Positions 7,459-14,924 of a DNA stretch of 15,299 nucleotides are shown piece by piece. Where the stretch lies: positions 1 to 15,299 of the forward strand of contig JAEZAU010000003.1 in NCBI GenBank assembly GCA_023430325.1. The letters run 5' to 3'. A program made the translations under genes and the position numbers. The notes below the pieces were generated by a model that made no database searches, was not told where the DNA came from, and saw only the letters and a program-made list of their open reading frames with translations. This DNA comes from Bacteroidota bacterium. GTDB lineage: Bacteria; Bacteroidota; Bacteroidia; Flavobacteriales_F; PHOS-HE28. Each line of letters begins with the position of its first letter. Within the stretch, counting starts at the first letter, position 1.

Positions 7459-7677
7459 ATGAATACGTACCTGCTTCTCCCAATGGTCTTGCTGGCGATC
7501 ACGTGCAACCAAGGCACGGAGAATTGTCCTGATGAAGTACTTCGCGAAGAACATAAGGATGATGTCTGTATCACGCTGTACGATCCAGTGTGTGGTTGCG
7601 ATGGAAAGACCTACGGCAATGAGTGCGAAGCACGCAGGAACGGCATTCGTGTAGTGAGCCTCGGTGAATGCAAGTAA
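7459..7677 (+). CDS. Small secreted Kazal-type protease inhibitor domain protein
   Basis: A 72-residue protein: an N-terminal export signal (MNTYLLLPMVLLAITC) and one Kazal domain. Its core, DPVCGCDGKTYGNECEA, is the Kazal signature, and six cysteines in the domain (C-x13-C-x7-C-x-C-x8-C-x14-C) suggest three disulfides, in the CGC variant common in bacterial members. Kazal domains block serine proteases by offering a reactive loop; the target here is unknown. The cysteine ending the hydrophobic stretch (LAITC) may be lipidated, but Thr at -1 makes it a poor lipobox. The ATG at 7459 is preferred over an in-frame TTG at 7450 that overlaps the preceding stop. The gene follows the POTRA/barrel gene by five bases and is followed by a small hairpin, then lnt. 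Confidence 0.85.
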   Translation: MNTYLLLPMVLLAITCNQGTENCPDEVLREEHKDDVCITLYDPVCGCDGKTYGNECEARRNGIRVVSLGECK

Positions 7678-7705
7678 GCCGGAGAGCCCGGCATTCTCTT
7701 TCTTT
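7678..7705 (+). terminator. Short intrinsic terminator candidate after the Kazal gene
   Basis: Directly after the TAA, GCCGG (7678-7682) pairs with CCGGC (7688-7692) around an AGAGC loop, followed by the pyrimidine/T-rich tract ATTCTCTTTCTTT. The stem is only 5 bp but all G/C. It would separate the barrel/Kazal transcript from lnt at least in part. Confidence 0.45.
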
Positions 7706-7706
7706 G
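7699..7706 (+). promoter_or_regulatory. Possible -7 element of lnt
   Basis: TTTCTTTG differs from TAnnTTTG at one position and ends seven bases before ATG 7713, so transcription from it would start at or next to the start codon and give a nearly leaderless mRNA. No clear -33 TTG was found at the right distance, hence low confidence. Confidence 0.25.
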
Positions 7707-7712
7707 CCCTGT

Positions 7713-9413
7713 ATGGTGATCGGTAGGGTGCATGTGGTGCTCTGGGCATTGCTCAGCGCTGTCCTGTGGGCACTTGCCTGGCCTGCGATCGGCGATCTTT
7801 CCTTTATGGCCTTCGTGGCCTGGCTGCCCTTGTTCCATGCCGAAAGGCTGCATGATAGGCGCACTGCGGATAGTCCGCGACCGTTCGTGCCGTATGCCAT
7901 GCTCGCGTTCCTGGTCTGGAACCTCTCCACTTCCTGGTGGTTCTTCATGGTGAGCGAGCCGCTTTCCACCAAGATCGCCAGCTATACCGTACCGGTGCTG
8001 GTGAATACGCTCCTGATGTCCATCCCGTGGTGGCTCAAACGCATCACCCGGATCACTGTGGGTGAACGTGAAAGTGCATTTGCCTTGATCTTCTTCTGGC
8101 TCACGTACGAATGGTTGGATCACGACTGGGACATGCAGTGGCCATGGTTCTCACTGGGTAATGTATTTGCCATAAGACCTTCGTGGATCCAGTGGTATGA
8201 GTACACCGGTATCCTTGGCGGATCGCTGTGGATCTTATTGGTGAACCTGTTCCTGGATCGCTCATTGCGCGCCTTCCTGAACGGCCGATCGAAAAAGGTC
8301 TGGTCCATCCGTTCGATCGCTGCGATCATCATCCTCTGCATTCCACTGGCGATCTCCTTCAAGATGTACAGCGATCGAAAGGATGAAGGAACACCTGCGG
8401 AAGTGGTCGTCGTACAACCGAACATCGATCCGTACCTGGAGAAGTTCGGCGGCGTGGATCCGCTGCTCCAGCTTGAACGAATGCTCGGCCTTGCTAAAGC
8501 GCAGATGTCACCGGCGACCGAACTTGTGGTCATGCCGGAAACGGCGTTGCAGGAGAACGCTTCACTTGATCTGGGCAGCGATCCTCCGCATCTGCATGGC
8601 CTCTGGGAGAACGATCTCGCGCATTCCAAGAGCGTGCAACGTATCAGGGAATTCCAGGAGCAGAACAAGGTGGCCGTGCTTTCCGGAATGTCATCGGCAT
8701 ATCTCTATTCACCGATGGAGGAGCGGCCGGTCACCGCTAGACCTGTGGAAGGTACCGATCGCTGGTATGAGTCATATAACGCGGCATTGTTCATGGACGC
8801 CGAAGGTGAGATCGATCGTTATCATAAATCGAAATTGGTGGCTGGAGTGGAGTTGATGCCGTTCGAGAACTACCTCGGGCCATTGACAGAACTTGCGATC
8901 GATCTGGGTGGCACTACCGGCAGTCTGGGTGCGCAGAATGAACGCGCCAATTTCACAGATCGATCTTCGGGTATCACTGTCGCGTCCATGATCTGCTATG
9001 AATCCGTTTTCGGGGAACATGTCGCTGCACACGTGAACAATGGTGCCAACCTCATCGCCATCATCACCAACGATGGATGGTGGGGCACATCTCCCGGATA
9101 CAAGCAGCATCTCTCGTTCGCATCCATTCGGGCCATCGAGACACGCCGCTCGATCGCAAGGTCAGCGAACACCGGCATCAGTTGTTTCATCGATCAACGT
9201 GGCGACATCGTTCAGCGATCGGAATGGTGGGTGCCCACGGCATTGCGCGGCACTGTTCACCTGAACAATGAGATCACTTTCTACGTGCGGCACGGGGATG
9301 CCATTGGCCGGGTGAGCGCATTTTTCAGCGTGCTCATCGTCCTGCTCACGTGGGTGAGGTTGTTGAGAGCGAAAGGCAAATACAAGAAGGTCACCATTCC
9401 CAGGCGGCAATGA
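7713..9413 (+). CDS. lnt: Apolipoprotein N-acyltransferase
   Basis: Inner-membrane enzyme that adds the third acyl chain to the N-terminal cysteine of lipoproteins, using phospholipid as donor. The 566 residues show about seven hydrophobic segments in the first 210 residues (for example VVLWALLSAVLWALAWPA and IAAIIILCIPLAISF), then a nitrilase-type catalytic domain in the periplasm, then a last membrane segment near 530-550 (FFSVLIVLLTWV). The catalytic triad is visible: E276 in VVMPETAL, K372 in YHKSKLVAG, and C428 in MICYESVFGE. ATG 7713 gives a start next to the first membrane segment; an in-frame ATG at 7668 lies inside the Kazal gene and adds a non-membrane stretch, so it is less likely. 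The stop codon overlaps the pabB start (ATGA). Length and motifs are normal, so the enzyme should be active. Confidence 0.93.
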   Translation: MVIGRVHVVLWALLSAVLWALAWPAIGDLSFMAFVAWLPLFHAERLHDRRTADSPRPFVPYAMLAFLVWNLSTSWWFFMVSEPLSTKIASYTVPVLVNTLLMSIPWWLKRITRITVGERESAFALIFFWLTYEWLDHDWDMQWPWFSLGNVFAIRPSWIQWYEYTGILGGSLWILLVNLFLDRSLRAFLNGRSKKVWSIRSIAAIIILCIPLAISFKMYSDRKDEGTPAEVVVVQPNIDPYLEKFGGVDPLLQLERMLGLAKAQMSPATELVVMPETALQENASLDLGSDPPHLHGLWENDLAHSKSVQRIREFQEQNKVAVLSGMSSAYLYSPMEERPVTARPVEGTDRWYESYNAALFMDAEGEIDRYHKSKLVAGVELMPFENYLGPLTELAIDLGGTTGSLGAQNERANFTDRSSGITVASMICYESVFGEHVAAHVNNGANLIAIITNDGWWGTSPGYKQHLSFASIRAIETRRSIARSANTGISCFIDQRGDIVQRSEWWVPTALRGTVHLNNEITFYVRHGDAIGRVSAFFSVLIVLLTWVRLLRAKGKYKKVTIPRRQ

Positions 9414-10645
9414 ATACCAGACGGATCATTCGCTTGAAAAGGCCCGATCGCTTCAACTGGCATGCGTTGAAGCATGAGGGTCATTTTCTCTTCCGTCGTG
9501 TGGCCGATCGCGATAAATGCCTGCTCTTCGTCGGACAAAGATCTTCTGGAACTCCAGCGTTCACTGGAGTTATCGCCAACGACTGGTGGTATGGTCATCT
9601 GCAGTATGATCTGAAGAACGAATTGGAGGATCTTCATTCACGTCTTCCGCCCAGGACCGACATGCCGCTGCAACATTGGTCGGTTCCGCGGTCGGTTCTT
9701 GTCTGGAGTAGCACCGGGAGCGATGTGGAGCTTCATGTCCATGAAGACGATGCTGCGGATGGCCTGGCATTTTCCGAACAATTCCTTCGATCGGCTGAAG
9801 GAACGGTCAGCATAGATCCCGAATGGCACTTACGCACTTCGCATGAACGGTATCTACAACATGCCGGCAGGCTGCTCCATCATATCCAGCAGGGCGATAT
9901 CTATGAAGTGAACTATTGCATCGAGCGCTGCGCTGATCTGTGTGATCTCGATGTGTTCGGCCTGTTCGGCAGCTTCGATCGGCGATCGGAAGCCTCCTTT
10001 GCAGCATTCCATCGTCATGGTGATCATTTCACGCTCTGCGCCAGCCCCGAGCGTTTTCTTGCGTTCGATCTGGAGCGGGTGATCGCTCAACCCATGAAGG
10101 GTACCAGGCCAAGAGCTTCCGATCCGGAAAAGGACCGCCGTGCAGCTTTCGAGCTCGCTGCCGATGAAAAGGAACGCAGCGAGAACATCATGGCATTGGA
10201 CGTGGCCCGGCATGATCTCTCCCGTGTCGCCGATGGATCATCCGTACTGGTGGAAGAACTTTGTGTGGTGAGACCTCATAGGCACGTACACCAGATGACA
10301 AGCACGGTCTCTGCCCGGATCAGGGAAGGATTTTCGCCGATCGATGTGGTGCATGCCGCTTTTCCGATGGCCAGCATGACCGGTGCACCGAAGATCCGAG
10401 CCATGCAGCTGATAGATGAATACGAGGATCAGCGAAGAGGTCTCTTCAGTGGATCGCTCGGATATTTTTCACCGGATGGTTCGGCGGACCTGAACGTGGT
10501 GATCCGCAGTGTGCTCTATGATCGTAGTAGCGGATCGGCGCGTGTCTTGACGGGATCGGCCCTTACTGCCGCATGCGATCCACAGAAGGAATGGGAGGAA
10601 TGCGAATTGAAGGCATCGTCCATCCTCATGGCTCTTCGATCATGA
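9410..10645 (+). CDS. pabB: Aminodeoxychorismate synthase component I (chorismate-binding enzyme)
   Basis: A 411-residue member of the anthranilate synthase component I / PabB / isochorismate synthase family, which converts chorismate with ammonia. PMKGTRPR carries the lysine (K230) that in PabB replaces the TrpE alanine (PIAGT) and forms the covalent intermediate, so 4-amino-4-deoxychorismate formation for folate is the best guess. Other family motifs are GDIYEVNYCIE, SPERFL, DEKERSENIMALDVARHDL, FPMASMTGAPK (TGAPK at 324-328) and RRGLFSGSLGYFSPDG. No glutaminase (PabA) or lyase (PabC) gene is in the window. ATG 9410 overlaps the lnt stop as ATGA, and the gene's own stop overlaps the tilS start the same way, so translational coupling is likely. 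Isochorismate synthase is a less likely alternative. Confidence 0.88.
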   Translation: MNTRRIIRLKRPDRFNWHALKHEGHFLFRRVADRDKCLLFVGQRSSGTPAFTGVIANDWWYGHLQYDLKNELEDLHSRLPPRTDMPLQHWSVPRSVLVWSSTGSDVELHVHEDDAADGLAFSEQFLRSAEGTVSIDPEWHLRTSHERYLQHAGRLLHHIQQGDIYEVNYCIERCADLCDLDVFGLFGSFDRRSEASFAAFHRHGDHFTLCASPERFLAFDLERVIAQPMKGTRPRASDPEKDRRAAFELAADEKERSENIMALDVARHDLSRVADGSSVLVEELCVVRPHRHVHQMTSTVSARIREGFSPIDVVHAAFPMASMTGAPKIRAMQLIDEYEDQRRGLFSGSLGYFSPDGSADLNVVIRSVLYDRSSGSARVLTGSALTAACDPQKEWEECELKASSILMALRS

Positions 10646-11961
10646 TCTCACGGGTGCGCCGTTACATGTTACGCCATACCATGGCGGACCCGCGTGAACC
10701 GTTGTGGGTGGGCGTGAGCGGAGGCATCGATAGCATGGTCCTCCTTCATCTTCTACAGAGACTGGGCCATCCGGTGAGCGTGGTGCATGTGGATCATGGC
10801 CTGCGTGGAGAAGAGAGCGAAGCCGATCGCATGTTCGTTGAAGCCTTCTGCGATCAGAGGGCCATTCCATTCGTGTCGCGCACCGTAAGTGTGGCAGCTT
10901 TCAAAGAAGGAAGGAACGCGTCCGTCCAAATGGTCGCCCGGGAATTACGTTATCGCATTTTCGAAGAGGTCCAGGCAATGCGTCCGATGAAGATCGCCCT
11001 GGCCCATCACGCGGATGATGCGATCGAGACATTGATGATCGAGCTGATGCGGGGCACAGGCCTCAGAGGTTGGCGCACTATCCCGCCCGTGAGCGGTACT
11101 GTGATACGGCCCATGTTATGCCTTTCCCGCGAAGAGATCCTGGAATACGCCAGAAGGCACGGCATCGAACATCGCGAGGACAGCAGCAACACACAGTTGA
11201 AATACTTGCGCAACAGGGTGCGGCTTGAACTGCTACCCTTGATGGAGCAGATCCGTGCCGGCACGCGCAGATCGCTGGCAAGGTCCGTGGATCTGCTGCG
11301 TGAGATGGACGTGGCGATGCAGCATCATCTTGCCGGATCGGAAACAGGTGTGGTGCGGGTGGGAGAGGAGAAGCATATCCCTCTTGCCAGCATCTTAAGC
11401 TCCGGCGTGCCGCGTGCATTCCTCCTTCATCTGCTGAGAGAACATGGTTTCCATCCAGATCGCATCGATGATCTGTTGAACGCGATCGAAGACAGGCGCA
11501 CGGGCTCTGCCTTCATCGGTGAGAGTGTAAGAGCGATCGTGGACAGGGAATACTTGATCCTCTCGCCGATCGCAAATGTTATCCGCGAGTGGACCATTGC
11601 GACCCTCGAAGATCTGCCGGCGGATCTTCCATATGAGCTGCGGGTGGCCGATGTGAAGGATACCAAGTTCACGGATGGGAGCGGAGTTCATTGGGTGGCG
11701 ATGGAAAAAGTACAATTCCCGCTGATCATTCGTCCGTGGCGAAGCGGTGACAGGATGAGACCGTTGGGCATGAGAGGTTCCAAATTGATCAGCGACATCC
11801 TCATCGATGCAAAGATCTCGCTTACCGGGAAGGAACGAACGTATGTGATCGAGAGCAACGGCCGCATTGCAGTGCTCATCGGCCACCGCATCTCGGAGGA
11901 TCTCAAAGTGGATGAAGGGACAAGGGAAGTGTTGCGCGTCGGGGTAGCTACCAGGGATTAA
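10642..11961 (+). CDS. tilS: tRNA(Ile)-lysidine synthetase
   Basis: Cytosolic enzyme that uses ATP and lysine to change C34 of the AUA-reading tRNA-Ile into lysidine, an essential step in decoding. The 439 residues begin with the N-type PP-loop SGGIDS (26-31), followed by HVDHGLRGEESEAD and the family motif LAHHADDAIETLMIELMRGTGLRG, then LRNRVRLELLP. The C-terminal domain is present (RPWRSGDRMRPLGMRGSKLISDILIDAKI), so the protein is the full-length form. ATG 10642 overlaps the pabB stop (ATGA); an in-frame ATG at 10573 lies inside pabB and adds non-conserved residues. The TAA stop shares TTAA with the stop of crtB on the other strand. Confidence 0.94.
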   Translation: MISRVRRYMLRHTMADPREPLWVGVSGGIDSMVLLHLLQRLGHPVSVVHVDHGLRGEESEADRMFVEAFCDQRAIPFVSRTVSVAAFKEGRNASVQMVARELRYRIFEEVQAMRPMKIALAHHADDAIETLMIELMRGTGLRGWRTIPPVSGTVIRPMLCLSREEILEYARRHGIEHREDSSNTQLKYLRNRVRLELLPLMEQIRAGTRRSLARSVDLLREMDVAMQHHLAGSETGVVRVGEEKHIPLASILSSGVPRAFLLHLLREHGFHPDRIDDLLNAIEDRRTGSAFIGESVRAIVDREYLILSPIANVIREWTIATLEDLPADLPYELRVADVKDTKFTDGSGVHWVAMEKVQFPLIIRPWRSGDRMRPLGMRGSKLISDILIDAKISLTGKERTYVIESNGRIAVLIGHRISEDLKVDEGTREVLRVGVATRD

Positions 11962-12800
11962 AGCACGCCCATGCTGTGTTTCAGGTAGCTCGTGGTCAAC
12001 AACGCGATCTTGTTGCCATCGCTGACACGCACCCGTTCTTTCAAGATACGTTCAGTGGGCAATGCCTTTATCTTCTGGAATAGCGCGATATAGTAGACGT
12101 ACGCCAGATAAACGCCGAGCCGTGCTTTACGTGGCAACTGCCTGATCCCTTCGATAGCCGAGTCGAAGTCGGCCTGGATGTCCTGCTCTATGTTCTGCTT
12201 CATGACACCATCCATGGAGCGCAGTTCGAGACCCGGGAAATACGTGCGGCCCAGTGAAAGAAGATCGTCGCGATAATCACGAAGGAAGTTCACCTTCTGG
12301 AATGCGGCACCGAGCCTCATCGCAGCAGGCCGGAGCCTGTCGTACTGTTCTTCATTGCCATCGCAGAACACCCGCAGGCACATCAGTCCAACCACTTCGG
12401 CGCTTCCAAGAATGTATGTTTCATAGGACCGGTGATCATGCCGCACTTCTTCAAGGTCCATCGCCATGCTGTCCAGAAAAGTGTTGTACAGTTGCGGCTC
12501 TATTCCATACTTGTTCACCACATGCTGGAAGCTGTGAAGGATCGGGTTCATGCTGATGCCCTCCGCGATGGCCTGGTGCGTGTCCTCTCGAAATCTTTTC
12601 AGCAATGATGCCTTGTCATGCTGATGGAAGGTATCCACGATCTCATCGGCGAACCGCACGAACCCATAGATCGCATGGATCGGATCGCGCAGGGACGGAT
12701 GAAGGGAACGGATACCCAGCGAGAACGATGTACTGTAGGAGCGCGTGGTATTGCGACTTGCCGCCAGGCATACTTTATCATAGATGCCGATCGTGTTCAT
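11958..12800 (-). CDS. crtB: Phytoene synthase (squalene/phytoene synthase family)
   Basis: A 280-residue all-alpha prenyltransferase that joins two geranylgeranyl diphosphates to phytoene, the first step specific to carotenoids. Both Asp-rich magnesium-binding motifs are present: ADEIVD (D52 and D56) and NFLRDYRDDLLSLGRTYFP (D175 and D179). RSYSTSFSLGIRSL near the N-terminus is also typical. Its ATG overlaps the crtI stop (ATGA), and it lies third in a leftward operon behind the sigma factor gene and crtI; the pairing with crtI argues for phytoene rather than squalene synthesis. No GGPP synthase or cyclase gene is in the window. The TAA stop is shared tail to tail with tilS, and there is no visible terminator between the two. 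Confidence 0.93.
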   Translation of the reverse strand: MNTIGIYDKVCLAASRNTTRSYSTSFSLGIRSLHPSLRDPIHAIYGFVRFADEIVDTFHQHDKASLLKRFREDTHQAIAEGISMNPILHSFQHVVNKYGIEPQLYNTFLDSMAMDLEEVRHDHRSYETYILGSAEVVGLMCLRVFCDGNEEQYDRLRPAAMRLGAAFQKVNFLRDYRDDLLSLGRTYFPGLELRSMDGVMKQNIEQDIQADFDSAIEGIRQLPRKARLGVYLAYVYYIALFQKIKALPTERILKERVRVSDGNKIALLTTSYLKHSMGVL

Positions 12801-14284
12801 GCGAAAGATCCTTTTTTGGCAGTTTCTTTTTCAATAAGGTCGGCGACCACTTGTCCACTGATGATCGCCGGTGGTACACCTGGCCCCGGTACGGTGAGCT
12901 GGCCGGCATAGTAAAGGCCCTGCACCTTGCGGCTTTTCATGCGCGGTCGCATCGGCCCGGTCTGCAACAGTGTGTTGGCCAGTCCATAGGCGTTGCCCCG
13001 GAAGGAGTTGTAGTCGTACGTCAGCTCATTGATGCAATAGCTCCTTTTCAGGACCAGCGATCTTCGCGGATCTACATTGAGAAAGGACGAAAGCCTTTCC
13101 ATCACCAGCTGGAAATAACGTTCGCGGATATCAGGTCCGTCATCAAGACCAGGCGCGATCGGGATCAATACCACCATGTTCTCGCAACCTTCAGGTGCCA
13201 CGGACGTGTCTGTTCTGGAAGGACAACTCACATAAAAGAGCGGATCCTTCGGCCAGGATGGATCGTTGTAAATGGCCGCCGTGTGTTCATCCAGCGATCG
13301 ATCGAAGAACAACGTATGGTGATCGAGCATGTGAAAGCGTTCCTTGAAGCCGAGGTAGAACAGAAGCCCCGATGGTGCCATGGTCCTGTTGTTCCAATAC
13401 TTGCTCGAGTAGCTCCGATCAGCAGGCTGCAGTAATTGTTGTTCCACATGATGGTAATCGGCTGCGGCCACCACTACGTCCGCTTCATACTCATCATTGG
13501 CGGTTATCACGCGCTCCACGCCACCATCATTGGTGATGATCTGCATGACAGGTTCACCGTAGATGAATCGGACTCCCTGTCGTTCTGCGAGCTTCACCAT
13601 TGCTGCCACCACGCGGCCCATGCCTCCCATCGGGTACCAGGTGCCCAGTTCCATGTCCGCATGGTTCATGAGGCTGTATAATGCCGGCGTGTTCTCGGGC
13701 GCTGCGCCAAGGAAGAGCACAGGAAATTCCATCAGCATTCGCAGACGTTCATCCTTGAAGTGATCCTGAACATGGTTTCGCAATGAGCGCATCACCGAAG
13801 TGCGCAACAATCCGCTCAGCACTTGAGGTTTCGCGTATTCGAGCCAGCTGAGCGAAGGCGTATACACAAGATCTCCCATGCCCAGATCGTACTTCACCCG
13901 AGCTTCCTTCAAAAATCGATCGAGCCTGCCACCCGCGCCTGCTTCGATGCGATCGAAGAAGGCCCGCAGTGCCATCGGATCTGCCGGAACCGACCAATGG
14001 TCATCCTTATTGAAGACGACCTTGTAGGATGGATCCAGCCGCACGAGATCATAATGATCCTCCACACGTTCATTGAATGCGGCGAAGAACCGCTCGAACA
14101 CCTCTGGCATCCAGTAGAAGCTCGGACCCATATCGAAGGTGAAGCCATCCTGCCGCCATACCGACGCCCTGCCACCAGGCTGCATGTTCTTCTCCAGTAC
14201 CGTAACGGCAAAGCCCTTGCGCGCAAGCGAGGCTGCCGCGGAGATGCCGGCGAAACCCGAGCCGATGACGATGGCCTTGGTCAT
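12797..14284 (-). CDS. crtI: Phytoene desaturase (CrtI-type)
   Basis: A 495-residue FAD-dependent, membrane-associated desaturase that turns phytoene into more conjugated carotenes, usually lycopene. The N-terminus has the dinucleotide-binding motif IGSGFAGISAAASLARKG (G8, G10, G13) with the acidic strand end at E31 and the following PGGRASVW. The C-terminus has the bacterial-type signature YYAGQLTVPGPGVPPAIISG (458-477). Length is typical. ATG 14284 overlaps the sigma factor stop (ATGA), and its own stop overlaps the crtB start, so the three proteins are likely made in step. The number of desaturation steps cannot be read from the sequence; a related role such as carotenoid ketolase or isomerase is less likely given the crtB partner. 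Confidence 0.94.
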   Translation of the reverse strand: MTKAIVIGSGFAGISAAASLARKGFAVTVLEKNMQPGGRASVWRQDGFTFDMGPSFYWMPEVFERFFAAFNERVEDHYDLVRLDPSYKVVFNKDDHWSVPADPMALRAFFDRIEAGAGGRLDRFLKEARVKYDLGMGDLVYTPSLSWLEYAKPQVLSGLLRTSVMRSLRNHVQDHFKDERLRMLMEFPVLFLGAAPENTPALYSLMNHADMELGTWYPMGGMGRVVAAMVKLAERQGVRFIYGEPVMQIITNDGGVERVITANDEYEADVVVAAADYHHVEQQLLQPADRSYSSKYWNNRTMAPSGLLFYLGFKERFHMLDHHTLFFDRSLDEHTAAIYNDPSWPKDPLFYVSCPSRTDTSVAPEGCENMVVLIPIAPGLDDGPDIRERYFQLVMERLSSFLNVDPRRSLVLKRSYCINELTYDYNSFRGNAYGLANTLLQTGPMRPRMKSRKVQGLYYAGQLTVPGPGVPPAIISGQVVADLIEKETAKKGSFA

Positions 14285-14790
14285 GCGCTCACAGCATTGT
14301 CTGACAGCATGTGCATGAGCCGCTGCCTGGCCTGGAAGATCCGGCTCTTGACGGTACCGATTGGTATGCGGAGATGCTCGGCGATCTCATGATACTTGAA
14401 ACCCTGATGATGCATGTTGAAAGGTTCGCGAAATGCTGGTTCGAGCCGGTCAAGACTGTTCTGTATCTCACGCATCTTCACACGGCCGTCCGCGCCGTTG
14501 CCTGTCTTTACTCTGACCACCTGTCGATGTTCACGTTCTGCGCTCTCCATCATCAGCTTGCTACGTTTTTCGCGGCGGTGTTCATTGATGAAGGTATTCT
14601 TCATGATGGTGTATACCCAAGCCTTGAAGTTGGTGTCATCGCGGAACTTGTCACGATAGGTGAGAGCCCGCATGAGGCTCTCTTGAAGAAGATCGAGAGC
14701 GTTGTCCCGATCCCTCGTGAGAGTGAGCGCGAAGTAGTACAACTGCTGGCGAAGACCGATCAACCGTTGTTGGAATTCAAGTGTGCTCAC
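14281..14790 (-). CDS. RNA polymerase sigma-70 family (ECF-like) sigma factor
   Basis: A 169-residue sigma factor with region 2 (about 15-75; ALDLLQESLMRALTYRDKF and NFKAWVYTIMKNTFINEHRR) and region 4 (about 108-163; HEIAEHLRIPIGTVKSRIFQARQRL), lacking regions 1.1 and 3, as in extracytoplasmic-function sigma factors. The GTG at 14790 is chosen because the family starts near this point and the upstream in-frame extension (to ATG 14883) runs through the promoter. It is the first gene of the crt operon, overlapping crtI by ATGA. By analogy with other carotenoid loci it may control crt expression in response to light or oxidative stress, but this is inference. No anti-sigma gene is next to it, so how it is held inactive, if it is, is not visible here. 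Confidence 0.9.
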   Translation of the reverse strand: MSTLEFQQRLIGLRQQLYYFALTLTRDRDNALDLLQESLMRALTYRDKFRDDTNFKAWVYTIMKNTFINEHRREKRSKLMMESAEREHRQVVRVKTGNGADGRVKMREIQNSLDRLEPAFREPFNMHHQGFKYHEIAEHLRIPIGTVKSRIFQARQRLMHMLSDNAVSA

Positions 14791-14803
14791 GTGTATTTTG
14801 TTT

Positions 14804-14827
14804 AATGTTGAAAGTCGAAATGTTGAA
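14804..14827 (-). repeat. 9-bp direct repeat TTCAACATT x2, possible operator
   Basis: On the minus strand TTCAACATT occurs at 14827-14819 and again at 14812-14804, start-to-start 15 bp, separated by TCGACT. The pair directly follows the -7 element and covers the expected transcript start and leader of the sigma-crtI-crtB operon, where a bound repressor would block transcription. The binding protein is unknown. Confidence 0.5.
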
Positions 14828-14859
14828 CAAATGTATAGACATGAATGAGCGTGATGCAA
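14828..14859 (-). promoter_or_regulatory. Promoter of the sigma-crtI-crtB operon
   Basis: TACATTTG (14835-14828) is an exact match to the Bacteroidota -7 consensus TAnnTTTG. A TTG (14859-14857) lies 21 bp upstream, in the range known for the -33 box. Transcription should begin near 14821 and leave a leader of about 30 nt before GTG 14790. This is a housekeeping-type promoter, not an obvious ECF one. Confidence 0.7.
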
Positions 14860-14924
14860 GGATTGTTCAAAAAATATTTTCAAAAGTTTAGACAGAATGC
14901 GGTTTGAAGAGCGTGCGCGAGTGA

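Noticed and set aside
7459..7677. Kazal protein as a definite lipoprotein substrate of the neighbouring Lnt
   Set aside because: The candidate lipobox LAITC has Thr at -1 and the residues after Cys are not a clear lipoprotein export signal; the adjacency to lnt is probably chance.
12605..13435. Plus-strand open frame of 276 codons across the crtB/crtI junction
   Set aside because: It is opposite two strongly supported genes, and its translation is rich in Arg/His/Cys with no domain signal.
14868..14880. Second promoter or terminator in the A/T-rich stretch before the sigma operon
   Set aside because: TATTTTTTG has one base too many for the -7 consensus, and the 10-bp palindrome AAAATATTTT is too A/T-rich to be a terminator stem.
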